Shown in pieces: positions 37,948-46,786 of a stretch of 64,000 bases of DNA. Every line of letters begins with the position of its first letter. Position 1 is the stretch's first letter. The notes under the pieces are model-generated. The model was not told where the DNA came from. It made no database searches and saw only the letters and a program-made list of their open reading frames with translations. Location of the stretch: NCBI RefSeq assembly GCF_005871085.1, contig NZ_VAUP01000015.1, positions 124,001 through 188,000 of the forward strand. Direction: 5' to 3'. A program made the translations under genes and the position numbers. The stretch comes from Xanthobacter autotrophicus. GTDB lineage: Bacteria > Pseudomonadota > Alphaproteobacteria > Rhizobiales > Xanthobacteraceae.

Positions 37948-40185
37948 ATGACGGATGCGCCGCTCAAGGACGCGATGGAGGGCACAGTGCCGCGCCGTGG
38001 CATCGCCGCCCGGCTGTTCGCGCCTATCGTCGTTGTTCTGTCGCTCGTTCTGGCGGTGGCCACCTTCCTCATCCTGATGGGCCTCACCTCCATCGTGCCG
38101 ACGCCGCAGGTGGTGGTGGGCGTGCTCACCGCGTCGGGCATCGCGGTCCTCATCCTGCTCGCAATCATCGGCCGGGAAGTGTGGCGCATCCTGCGGGCAC
38201 GGGCGCGCGGGCGAGCGGCTTCGCGGCTGCATGTGCGCATCATCGGACTGTTCGCCGGCGTCGCGGTGGTGCCGGCCATCGTGGTGGCGGTGGTGGCCAG
38301 CCTGACCCTCGACCGCAGCCTCGATCGCTATTTCTCCGACCGGACGCGGGAGATCGTAGGGACCGCCGCTTCCGTTGCGCAGACCTACGTGCGCGAGCAT
38401 GCGCTCTCCATCCGCGGCGACGTGCTTGCCATGAGCAACGACCTGTCGCGGATGAAGCAGCTCTACGACACGGACATCGAGAAGTTCCGGCAGATCCTCA
38501 CTGCCCAGGCGGCGCTGCGCAACGTGCCGGGGGCGCAGATCATCCGCCGTGACCTCTCGGTTGTAGAGCGGGCCAACCTGCGCACGGACCGCGAATATAT
38601 CGTCCCCACCAACATCGCCATCGCCGAGGCCTCCGCCGAGCAGCCCATCATCTACCTGCCGTCGGACGCGGACTTCGTCGGCGCGGTGGCGCCGATCGCC
38701 GGTTTCGACAACATGTTCCTCTACGTCGCGCGGCCGGTCGATCCGCGTGTCATCGGTTTCCTGAAGGTCACGCAGGAGACTCTGGCCGATTACCGAGCCC
38801 TGGAAGAACGGCGCTTCAACGTGCAGCTGGCCTTCGGGCTGATGTATTCCATCGTCACGCTCATCGTGCTGCTGTCTGCGGTCTGGCTCGGGATCAACTT
38901 CTCCAAGTGGCTGGTGTCGCCCATCCGCCGGCTCATGTGGGCGGCGGGCCGGGTGGCCGCGGGCAATCTCGACGTGCAGGTGCCGGTGCACCGGGCCGAG
39001 GGCGACCTTGCCACCCTTGGCGAGACCTTCAACAAGATGACCGTCGAGCTGAAGACCCAGCGCAATGCGCTGGTCACCGCACGCGACCAGATGGACAGCC
39101 GCCGCCGCTTCACCGAGGCCGTGCTATCGGGCGTTGGCGCAGGGGTCATCGGCCTCGACGCGGAGGCTCAGGTCACCATCCTCAACCGTTCGGCCGAGAA
39201 ACTTTTGGGCCTGACCGAGGACGAGGCTCTCGGCCGCAAGCTCGCCGAAGTGGTGCCGGAAACCGGCGCGCTGGTGGCCGAGGCGATCGGCGCCGGCCAG
39301 CGCGCGGTGCAGGGCAACATCACCATCCAGCGCGAGGGCCGGGAGCGGATCTTCGCCATGCGGGTCACCACCGAGCAGTCCACGGCCGAGGAACACGGCT
39401 GGGTGGTGACGCTGGACGACATCACCGCCCTCGTCTCGGCCCAGCGCACCTCCGCCTGGGCCGACGTGGCCCGGCGCATCGCCCACGAGATCAAGAACCC
39501 GCTTACCCCCATCCAGCTTTCCGCCGAGCGGCTGAAGCGCAAGTACGGGCGCCACATCACCCAGGACCGCGACGTGTTCGACCAGTGCACCGACACCATC
39601 ATCCGCCAGGTGGGTGACATCGGCCGCATGGTGGACGAGTTCTCCTCCTTCGCCCGCATGCCCAAGCCCGTGGTGGACGCGCAGGACCTCGCGGAGACCG
39701 TGCGCCAGGGGGTGTTCCTCATGCGCGTCGGTCATCCCGACGTGACCTTCGAGACCGAGCTGCCGCCCTCCATGCCGGCGCGTTTCGACCGGCGGCTGAT
39801 CTCGCAGGCACTCACCAACATCCTCAAGAACGCCGCCGAGGCCATCGAGGGGGTGCCCGAGGCCGAGCGCGGCAAGGGCCTCATCCGGGTGCGCGTGGAG
39901 GCCCAGGGCGAGGACCTCGTCATCGACGTCATCGACAACGGCGCCGGACTGCCGAAGGACAAGCGCAGCCGGCTGCTGGAGCCGTATGTGACCACCCGCG
40001 AGAAGGGCACCGGGCTCGGCCTCGCCATCGTGGGAAAGATCATGGAAGAGCACGGCGGTTTCATCGAACTCAACGATTCGCCCGAGGGCCGGGGGGCCTG
40101 GATCCGGCTTCGGATGCGGGCGGATGGTCAACCACCGGCCGGCGCGGGCGGGGCGCAACCGGTCCCTGAAACAGGGAGGGCCTGA
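37948..40185 (+). CDS. ntrY: Sensor histidine kinase NtrY
   Basis: NtrY is the membrane kinase paired with NtrX, linked to nitrogen and redox/respiratory control in alphaproteobacteria. The 745-residue protein has two N-terminal TM hairpin regions (about 20-80) with a third around 95-115, a periplasmic sensor segment to about 280, another TM (LMYSIVTLIVLLSAVWLG), a HAMP domain, a PAS domain (about 360-460), the H-box [20 protein letters not shown] (His in HEIKNP) and an HATPase with LTNILKNAAEAIEG and GTGLGLAIVGKI. ATG 37948 is chosen; GTG 37921 is an in-frame alternative. It is separated from ntrC by a terminator and about 250 bp that should carry its own promoter. Confidence 0.94.
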   Translation: MTDAPLKDAMEGTVPRRGIAARLFAPIVVVLSLVLAVATFLILMGLTSIVPTPQVVVGVLTASGIAVLILLAIIGREVWRILRARARGRAASRLHVRIIGLFAGVAVVPAIVVAVVASLTLDRSLDRYFSDRTREIVGTAASVAQTYVREHALSIRGDVLAMSNDLSRMKQLYDTDIEKFRQILTAQAALRNVPGAQIIRRDLSVVERANLRTDREYIVPTNIAIAEASAEQPIIYLPSDADFVGAVAPIAGFDNMFLYVARPVDPRVIGFLKVTQETLADYRALEERRFNVQLAFGLMYSIVTLIVLLSAVWLGINFSKWLVSPIRRLMWAAGRVAAGNLDVQVPVHRAEGDLATLGETFNKMTVELKTQRNALVTARDQMDSRRRFTEAVLSGVGAGVIGLDAEAQVTILNRSAEKLLGLTEDEALGRKLAEVVPETGALVAEAIGAGQRAVQGNITIQREGRERIFAMRVTTEQSTAEEHGWVVTLDDITALVSAQRTSAWADVARRIAHEIKNPLTPIQLSAERLKRKYGRHITQDRDVFDQCTDTIIRQVGDIGRMVDEFSSFARMPKPVVDAQDLAETVRQGVFLMRVGHPDVTFETELPPSMPARFDRRLISQALTNILKNAAEAIEGVPEAERGKGLIRVRVEAQGEDLVIDVIDNGAGLPKDKRSRLLEPYVTTREKGTGLGLAIVGKIMEEHGGFIELNDSPEGRGAWIRLRMRADGQPPAGAGGAQPVPETGRA

Positions 40186-40188
40186 CAC

Positions 40189-41556
40189 ATGGCCATGGAC
40201 ATCCTCATCGTGGACGATGAGGCCGACATCTGCGAACTGGTGGCCGGCATCCTGGAGGACGAGGGCTATGCTGCCCGCACCGCCCGGGACGCCGATGGCG
40301 CCCTCGCGGCCATCTCGGCGCGACGGCCCAATCTGGTCTTCCTCGACATCTGGCTGCAGGGCTCGCGGCTCGACGGGCTGGAACTGCTCAACGAGATCAA
40401 GGCCCAGCACCCCGAGGTGCCGGTGGTGATGATCTCCGGCCACGGCAACATCGAGACGGCGGTGGCGGCCATCAAGCGCGGCGCCTACGACTTCATCGAA
40501 AAACCCTTCAATGCCGACCGCCTGGTGATGGTGGCCGAGCGCGCGCTGGAGACCCTGCGCCTGAAGCGCGAGCTGAAGGAGCTGAAGCATCTGGCGCCCC
40601 ACGGCCATGTACTGGTGGGCCGTTCCAGCGCCGTGCAGCAGCTGAAGGCCACCATCGACCGGGTGGGGCCCACCAACAGCCGCATCCTCATCGTCGGCCC
40701 TTCCGGTTCCGGCAAGGAACTGACGGCCCGGCTCATCCACACCACCTCGACCCGCGCTCAGGGGCCGTTCGTCGTGCTGAATTCGGCGGCCATCACGCCG
40801 GAGCGGCTGGAATTCGAATTGTTCGGCGTGGCGGAAGGGGAGGGGCGGGAACCCAAGCGCGGGGCGCTGGACGAGGCCCACGGCGGCACGCTGTTCCTCG
40901 ACGAAATCTCCGACATGCCGCGCGAGACCCAGAACCGGGTGCTGCGCGTGCTGGTGGAACAGACCTTCTCGCGCATCGGCTCCAACGACAAGGTGAGCGT
41001 GGACGTGCGCATCATCTCCTCCACCGGGCGCAACCTGGAGGAGGAAATCGCCAAGGGCCGCTTTCGGGAGGACCTCTACCACCGCCTGTCGGTGGTGCCG
41101 ATCCGGGTGCCGCCGCTGGCCGAGCGCCGCGACGACATTCCCGACCTCGTGGAGTTCTTCGTCGACACCATCTCCCAGACCACAGGACTGCCGCGCCGGC
41201 CCATCGGGGAGGACGCCATGGCGGTGCTCCAGTCCCATGACTGGCCGGGCAACGTGCGTCAGCTGCGCAACAATGTGGAGCGGCTGCTGATTCTCGCCGG
41301 CGGTGATCTGGAAGCCACCATCACCGCCGCCATGCTGCCCCCCGACGTGGGCGCGCTGGTGCCGAACCTGCCCAACGGCAATGGTGGCGAGCATCTCATG
41401 GGCCTTCCGTTGCGGGAGGCGCGCGAGGTGTTCGAGCGGGAATACCTTGCCGCCCAGATCAACCGCTTCGGCGGCAACATCTCGCGGACGGCGGAATTCG
41501 TCGGCATGGAGCGCTCGGCCCTTCATCGAAAGCTTAAGGCTCTCGGCGTAGGCTGA
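40189..41556 (+). CDS. ntrX: Response regulator NtrX (lacks GAFTGA motif)
   Basis: The 455-residue NtrC-family regulator is the partner of NtrY. The receiver has Asp53 (FLDIW). AAA+ Walker A is GPSGSGKE (170-177) and Walker B LFLDEI (235-240). The loop that normally carries GAFTGA between them reads ELFGVAEGEGREPKRGALDE, so sigma-54 contact is not expected and NtrX probably works with sigma-70-type polymerase or as a repressor. This absence is known for alphaproteobacterial NtrX. The C-terminal HTH is FGGNISRTAEFVGMERSAL. AGGGAGG lies 9 bp before the start; ntrY ends 3 bp upstream. Confidence 0.95.
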   Translation: MAMDILIVDDEADICELVAGILEDEGYAARTARDADGALAAISARRPNLVFLDIWLQGSRLDGLELLNEIKAQHPEVPVVMISGHGNIETAVAAIKRGAYDFIEKPFNADRLVMVAERALETLRLKRELKELKHLAPHGHVLVGRSSAVQQLKATIDRVGPTNSRILIVGPSGSGKELTARLIHTTSTRAQGPFVVLNSAAITPERLEFELFGVAEGEGREPKRGALDEAHGGTLFLDEISDMPRETQNRVLRVLVEQTFSRIGSNDKVSVDVRIISSTGRNLEEEIAKGRFREDLYHRLSVVPIRVPPLAERRDDIPDLVEFFVDTISQTTGLPRRPIGEDAMAVLQSHDWPGNVRQLRNNVERLLILAGGDLEATITAAMLPPDVGALVPNLPNGNGGEHLMGLPLREAREVFEREYLAAQINRFGGNISRTAEFVGMERSALHRKLKALGVG

Positions 41557-41673
41557 TGGACCAGTTGACGGGATGCCCGAAAAAGGGGCTGCATCGGAGC
41601 TGAGGCTCAAGATGCGATCGGTTTTGGCGCGATCTTTCAGGTCGCGATTCGCCTGGGCGCCGGGGGAGGGTTC

Positions 41674-43050
41674 ATGAAGGTCGTGATCTGCGGCGCGGGC
41701 CAGGTGGGGTTCGGCATCGCCGAGCGCCTCGCCGGTGAGCAGAACGACGTGTCCATCATCGACGCGAGCCCGCGCCGCATCCAGATGGTGACCGAGCAGC
41801 TGGACGTGCGCGGCGTGGTGGGGCAGGGCTCCCATCCGGACGTGCTCGCCCGCGCCGGCATCGAGCAAGCGGACATGCTCATCGCCGTGACCTTGCACGA
41901 CGAGGTGAACATGGTGGCCTGCCAGGTGGGCCACGCCTTGTTCAACGTGCCCACCAAGGTCGCCCGCATCCGCGCCCAGACCTATCTCGCGCCGGAATGG
42001 CGCGACCTGTTCTCCCGCGACCAGTTGCCCATCGACGTCATCATCTCTCCCGAGGTGGAGGTGGGCGAGATGGTGCTGCGTCGCCTGTCCCTGCCCGGCG
42101 CCACCGACACCGTGAGCTTTTCCGACGGGGCGGTGCAGGTGGTGGGCGTGCTGTGCGGCGAGGACTGCCCGGTGGTGGATACCCCGCTCAACCAGCTCAC
42201 CCAGCTGTTCCCGGACATGCCGGCCACCATCGTCGCGGTGAGCCGGAACGGCAAGACGCTGGTGCCGCGCTCCAACGACCAGCTCGCCGTCGGCGACATC
42301 GTCTATTTCGTCGCGCAGGCGGACCAGGTGCAGCGCGGCTTGTCCCTGTTCGGCCACGACGAGGTGCCAGGCCAGCGCATCGTCATCGCCGGCGGCGGCA
42401 ACATCGGCTATTACGTGGCGAGCGAGCTGGAGCGGCGCAACGCGGCGGCGCGGGTCAAGCTCATCGAGTTCTCGCGCGAGCGCGCCCAGACCATCGCCGA
42501 AGTGCTCTCGCGGACCGTGGTGCTGAACGGCGACACGCTGGAGCGCGCCATCCTCGACGAGGCGGGCGTGCGCGAGGCGGACACCATGATCGCCCTCACC
42601 AACGACGACCGCATCAACATCCTGTCCTGTCTTCTGGCAAAGCAGATCGGGGCCAAGCGCATCCTCGCCCTGCTGAACGAGCAGGGCTACGCCACCTTCG
42701 CCCGGGGCCTGGGCATCGACGCCCATGTGAACCCGCGCCAGATCACCGTTTCCAAGGTGCTCCAGCATGTGCGGCGGGGGCGCATCCGCGGCGTCCATGC
42801 GCTGCTCGACGGCTCCGGCGAGATGATCGAAGCGGAAGCGCTGGAGACCTCGCCGCTGGTGGGCAAGCCGCTGAAGGACCTCGACCTTCTGGAGGGGCTT
42901 CGCATCGGCGCCATTGTGCGGAACGGCCAGGTGCTGCTGCCGCGTGGTGATTTCGTGGTGCGCGCCCACGACCGGGTGGTGCTGTTCGCCCTCGCCGACC
43001 GCATCAAGCGCGTGGAACAGCTATTCCGCGTGGCGCTCGAATTCTTCTGA
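41674..43050 (+). CDS. trkA: Trk system potassium transporter peripheral subunit TrkA
   Basis: TrkA is the cytosolic NAD-binding gating subunit of the Trk K+ uptake channel. The 458-residue protein has two tandem RCK units. The first begins MKVVICGAGQVGFGIAERL and the second VIAGGGNIGYYVASELERR (about 232-250), each followed by a TrkA-C domain. Its place after ntrX is conserved in Rhizobiales. The membrane partner trkH follows 78 bp downstream. Confidence 0.95.
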   Translation: MKVVICGAGQVGFGIAERLAGEQNDVSIIDASPRRIQMVTEQLDVRGVVGQGSHPDVLARAGIEQADMLIAVTLHDEVNMVACQVGHALFNVPTKVARIRAQTYLAPEWRDLFSRDQLPIDVIISPEVEVGEMVLRRLSLPGATDTVSFSDGAVQVVGVLCGEDCPVVDTPLNQLTQLFPDMPATIVAVSRNGKTLVPRSNDQLAVGDIVYFVAQADQVQRGLSLFGHDEVPGQRIVIAGGGNIGYYVASELERRNAAARVKLIEFSRERAQTIAEVLSRTVVLNGDTLERAILDEAGVREADTMIALTNDDRINILSCLLAKQIGAKRILALLNEQGYATFARGLGIDAHVNPRQITVSKVLQHVRRGRIRGVHALLDGSGEMIEAEALETSPLVGKPLKDLDLLEGLRIGAIVRNGQVLLPRGDFVVRAHDRVVLFALADRIKRVEQLFRVALEFF

Positions 43051-43128
43051 TCCCGCAAGGTCTTCAGGTTCCCGAGTTTTCCTGACCCGTTCTCCTGCTC
43101 GCCAAGTTCTTCTTTTCTGAAGGCGCAC

Positions 43129-44541
43129 ATGGTCAACGCCGCCCGCCCGCTCGCCGCCGGCCTCCTCACCGTCGGCCTTCTCGCCCTCCCGCCGGCCGTG
43201 GTCGCGGCGCGGGGCGGGGAGGGGCATGCGCCGGTCTTCCTCGCCACCTTCGGCTTCTGCCTGTTCCTCGCCGGACTGCTGCGCTTCACCACGCAAGATA
43301 CGCCCATGCGCCTCACGAGGGCCGGCGGCGTGGCACTGGTGGCCGCCCTGTGGCTGCTGCTGCCGCTGGCGGCGACGCCGGCGGTCGCCATCGTTTCCGG
43401 TCTGTCGCCGCTGGCCGCGTGGCTCGAGGCGGTGTCCGCCTTCACCACCACCGGGGCCACCGCACTGCGACAGGGGTCCGCGAGCCTGTATGTCTGGCTC
43501 GGCCTGCTGCAATGGACCGGAGGGCTGCTGACCATCGTCGCGGCGGTGGCGGTGCTGGCCCCGGCTGGCCTCGGCGGCCTGCCGGACCGTACCCCGCGCG
43601 GTGGCTCCACCCTTGATGTGGTGGATCTCACCGCAGTGCTGCGCGAGATTGCCCCTGCCTATGGGGGCGCCACCCTGCTTGCCGGGATCGTGCTGCTGGT
43701 GAGCGGGGAGAGCCCCTATGTGGCCTTTACGCTGGCGACCGCCGTGGTCTCGGCCGGCGCTCACCTGCCGCCGGAAGCCCAGTTGGCGCTGACCCTGGAT
43801 GAAAGCCCGAAATGGCTGCTGCTGCCGTTTCTGTTGTGGAGCGCCACCAGCGTGCGCTGGCATCGCGCTTTGCTGACCCGGCGCATCAACGCCGCCCCGG
43901 AGCAGACGGAAAGCCTCGTCATCCTTGGCTGGTGGGCGGTGCTGGGCATCGTGCTTGGCGCCATTCTCTTCCGCTCGGCCGACGTACCCGCCCTGGAGGC
44001 GATCCGCGACGGCCTGTTCTCGGCGGCCTCGCTCATCTCCACAAGCGGCATCGGCCCACACGACGGCACCTACATGAGCCTGCCCCTCGGCCTCGTGATC
44101 CTGGTGGTGCTGTTGGGCGGCGGCGCTCTGTCGGTGGCGGGCGGGCTCAAGATGCTGCGGCTGCGCGCCATTCTCCTCAATACCCGCGGCGGGTTAATGC
44201 GCCTCGTTTATCCGCATCTCGTTCAGCCGGCGGCCTATGAGGGCGGCGGTGGTTCGGTGATGCTGGGCATCTGGGCGGGCGCCGCGAGCCTTGCCCTGGT
44301 GTTCGGAGTCTGCGTCATCGCGTTGAGCCCCGGCCTGCCCGGCCTTGATGCCGCGCTGGCCGCTGCTGCCGCCGTGGTGACCAACACCGGCCCGGTCTAC
44401 GACGCCGGGGGCGCCGGCTGGCCACCGCTGTCCTCGTTGCCCGCCGCTTCCGTCCTCGTGGCGGGGCTCGGCATGGTAGCGGGACGGCTGGAGGTAATTG
44501 GCCTTCTCGTGGTCATCCATCTCGCCCTTTGGCGCTCCTGA
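43129..44541 (+). CDS. TrkH-family potassium uptake membrane subunit (compact)
   Basis: The 470-residue membrane protein has about ten TM or pore helices. Four pore-loop motifs with a filter glycine can be picked out in order: AFTTTGATAL, VVSAGAHLPP, LISTSGIGPH and VVTNTGPVYD. The second is clearly degenerate compared with usual TrkH loops. Location directly after trkA supports a Trk channel subunit. The gene starts at ATG 43129 with a signal-like first helix. Whether it prefers K+ or Na+ cannot be told. Confidence 0.82.
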   Translation: MVNAARPLAAGLLTVGLLALPPAVVAARGGEGHAPVFLATFGFCLFLAGLLRFTTQDTPMRLTRAGGVALVAALWLLLPLAATPAVAIVSGLSPLAAWLEAVSAFTTTGATALRQGSASLYVWLGLLQWTGGLLTIVAAVAVLAPAGLGGLPDRTPRGGSTLDVVDLTAVLREIAPAYGGATLLAGIVLLVSGESPYVAFTLATAVVSAGAHLPPEAQLALTLDESPKWLLLPFLLWSATSVRWHRALLTRRINAAPEQTESLVILGWWAVLGIVLGAILFRSADVPALEAIRDGLFSAASLISTSGIGPHDGTYMSLPLGLVILVVLLGGGALSVAGGLKMLRLRAILLNTRGGLMRLVYPHLVQPAAYEGGGGSVMLGIWAGAASLALVFGVCVIALSPGLPGLDAALAAAAAVVTNTGPVYDAGGAGWPPLSSLPAASVLVAGLGMVAGRLEVIGLLVVIHLALWRS

Positions 44542-44658
44542 AGCGGCGTTCGGGCCTTTGCTTTGCCGTGGTGCGGCATGGTAAGCCGCTCCTGAAACAA
44601 GGGTCCTGTGTCCGTCAGCTTCCGCACGGCCCTCACGATTGGAAACGGGACCTGTCCG

Positions 44659-45486
44659 ATGAGTGTCGAAGCCTGCCGTAGCATCTTGCCGGCTGCTACC
44701 TTCGCATTTCCCGAAGACCTCCGGCCCTCGGCCTGGACCGAGCACGTGCCGTTTGCCTTCTGGCTCATCCCCGTGCTGAACCCGCGCACGGTGGTGGAAC
44801 TCGGCACATATCGGGGCATGTCCTTTCTTGCCTTCTGCCAATCGGTGGTTGCAAGCGGGACACGAACCCGTGCCTACGCCGTGGATTCCTGGGAGGGCGA
44901 CGCCCATGCGGGCGCTCTGCCGCCGGAGATCTACGCCGACGTCAAAGCCATCGTCGATCTGAAATATTCCAGCTTCGCGACCTTGCTGCGCATGGATTTC
45001 GACAAGGCCACGACGCATGTCGCGGACGGCAGCGTGGACCTCCTGCATATCGACGGTTTCCACACCTACGAGGCGGTGAGCCATGATTTCGAGACCTGGC
45101 GTGGTAAACTGAGCCCTGACGCGGTGGTTCTGTTTCACGATACCCAGGTGTTCGAGCGCGGCTTCGGGGTGAACCGCTTCTGGAACGAGGTTCGTACCCT
45201 GGGCGGCAGCTTCGAGTTTCATCACGGGCACGGGCTCGGGGTATTGGCGTTCGGCGCGGCCCGCGAGCGTCTGGCCACCCTCATGGAGGCCAGCGAGGCG
45301 GACGTGACCTATCTGCGCGCGCTCTTCGCCCGGCTGGGGCGCGGCCTCACCGACCGCGAGGGGCGGCTCGAGGCGGAGCAGCGACAGCTTGAAGCTGAGG
45401 CGGAGATCGCCCGCCTCAGCAGCTCAAAGGATTACCAGCTGGGCCACAAGATCCGCGGGCTCGTGTCCGGCCGGTTCCGAGGCTGA
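44659..45486 (+). CDS. Class I SAM-dependent methyltransferase with C-terminal coiled coil
   Basis: The 275-residue protein has a SAM-binding motif TVVELGTYRGMSFLAFCQSV (about 45-64), an acidic second strand AYAVDSWEGD, the VDLLHIDGFHTYEAV segment typical of Methyltransf_24-type enzymes (often with sugar-linked substrates), and a His-containing VVLFHDTQVF strand. The last 50 residues form a Glu/Arg-rich coiled coil (REGRLEAEQRQLEAEAEIA), as often seen in polysaccharide-tailoring methyltransferases. A GTG start at 44608 is possible (17 more residues). It interrupts the usual trk-dat-hfq order. The substrate is unknown. Confidence 0.78.
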   Translation: MSVEACRSILPAATFAFPEDLRPSAWTEHVPFAFWLIPVLNPRTVVELGTYRGMSFLAFCQSVVASGTRTRAYAVDSWEGDAHAGALPPEIYADVKAIVDLKYSSFATLLRMDFDKATTHVADGSVDLLHIDGFHTYEAVSHDFETWRGKLSPDAVVLFHDTQVFERGFGVNRFWNEVRTLGGSFEFHHGHGLGVLAFGAARERLATLMEASEADVTYLRALFARLGRGLTDREGRLEAEQRQLEAEAEIARLSSSKDYQLGHKIRGLVSGRFRG

Positions 45487-45518
45487 GCCGATCACCGACC
45501 ATCCAACCTGGTTTTGCC

Positions 45519-46376
45519 ATGTCCCGCATCGCCTATGTCAACGGCCGCTATCTGCCGCACCGCCATGCCAGCGTGCATGTGGAGGATCGCGGCTACCAGT
45601 TCGCCGACGGCGTCTATGAAGTCTGCGAGGTGCTCGACGGCCATCTGGTGGACGAGCGCCGCCACCTCGACCGGTTGGAGCGCTCCCTGCGCGAGCTTCT
45701 CATCCCCGCGCCCATGAGTCGGGTCGCCCTCGCCAATGTGCTGGCTGAGGTAGTGCGGCGGAACGGGGTGCGCGACGGGCTGGTGTATCTCCAGATCACC
45801 CGCGGCGTGGCGCGGCGCGACCATGCCTTCCCGCCGGCTGGCACCAAGCCCGCCGTGGTGGTCACCGCCCGCCGCTCCGACCGCAGGGGGCAGGAGGCGC
45901 TTGCCGCAAAGGGCGTCGCCGTCATCACCGTGCCGGAGAATCGCTGGCCGCGTGTGGACATCAAGTCCATCTCGCTCCTGCCCAACGTGCTGGCCAAGCA
46001 GCAGGCGAAGGAGGCCGGCGCGCGGGAAGCCTGGTTCGTCGACGGCGGCGGTTTCGTCACTGAGGGGGCATCCACCAATGCCTGGATCGTGACGGCCGGC
46101 AAAACCATCGTCACCCGCTCGGCGGAGAGCGGCATCCTGCGCGGAATCACCCGCACGGTGGTGCTCGAAGTTGCGGCCGACCTCGGCTACAGGGTGGAGG
46201 AGCGTCCCTTTACCGTAGCGGAAGCCCTCGCGGCGGAAGAAGCCTTCATTACCGCCGCCACTACGGTGGTGATGCCCGTGGTGCGCCTCGACGGCCATGC
46301 CATCGGAGCCGGGACGCCGGGCGTGGTGGCGACCACCTTACGCTTGAAATTCCACGACTTTTCCGAAATTTCCTGA
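45519..46376 (+). CDS. D-amino-acid aminotransferase (class IV PLP)
   Basis: The 285-residue PLP enzyme of fold type IV interconverts D-alanine and D-glutamate (with the keto acids). It shows YVNGRYLPHRHASVHVEDRG, VYLQITRGVARRDHAFP (both typical of D-amino-acid transaminases), the PLP lysine in RVDIKSISLLPNVLAKQ, and the phosphate-binding EGASTNAWIV and GILRGITR motifs. It stands directly before hfq, an arrangement known in Rhizobiales. The symbol dat would fit; a branched-chain aminotransferase is less likely given the RGVxxRDHxFP motif. Confidence 0.88.
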   Translation: MSRIAYVNGRYLPHRHASVHVEDRGYQFADGVYEVCEVLDGHLVDERRHLDRLERSLRELLIPAPMSRVALANVLAEVVRRNGVRDGLVYLQITRGVARRDHAFPPAGTKPAVVVTARRSDRRGQEALAAKGVAVITVPENRWPRVDIKSISLLPNVLAKQQAKEAGAREAWFVDGGGFVTEGASTNAWIVTAGKTIVTRSAESGILRGITRTVVLEVAADLGYRVEERPFTVAEALAAEEAFITAATTVVMPVVRLDGHAIGAGTPGVVATTLRLKFHDFSEIS

Positions 46377-46525
46377 GGTATCCACGGCCGCGCTCATGTT
46401 GCGAGGCAAAATAATATTGCGCCGCCATGGAGCTGTGCCATTCTAAGCGGCCAACTCCCGTGGCGGCAGCACGGCACTTGTGTGCGTCCGCGACGGACTT
46501 AACGCCCAAAAAAACGGATACGAAA

Positions 46526-46780
46526 ATGGCGGCGGAACGGACACAAAACCTTCAGGACACCTTTCTCAATCACGTCCGCAAGAACAAGACACCCCTCACG
46601 ATCTTCCTGGTGAACGGGGTGAAGTTGCAGGGCGTCGTCACTTGGTTCGATAATTTTTGCGTGCTCTTGCGTCGCGACGGGCATTCCCAGCTTGTTTACA
46701 AGCACGCCATTTCCACCATTATGCCGGGTCATCCGGTGCAATTGTTCGATCCCACCGATGATGTGGGAGAGAAGGCTTAA
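46526..46780 (+). CDS. hfq: RNA chaperone Hfq
   Basis: Hfq is the hexameric Sm-like protein that pairs small RNAs with mRNAs; in nitrogen-fixing alphaproteobacteria it is needed for nif expression. The 84-residue product has [20 protein letters not shown], the Sm1 region [20 protein letters not shown] and the Sm2 motif YKHAISTI. The start ATG 46526 matches family length; the 33 in-frame codons upstream are leader. The 149-bp leader is noticeably less GC-rich near the start (CCCAAAAAAACGG). hflX follows 6 bp after the stop. Confidence 0.97.
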   Translation: MAAERTQNLQDTFLNHVRKNKTPLTIFLVNGVKLQGVVTWFDNFCVLLRRDGHSQLVYKHAISTIMPGHPVQLFDPTDDVGEKA

Positions 46781-46786
46781 GGCATC

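Noticed and set aside
39124-42969. 1281-codon open frame on the minus strand across ntrY, ntrX and trkA
   Set aside because: It lies opposite three well-supported genes, has no family motif and is His/Gly/Leu-rich as expected for an antisense frame.
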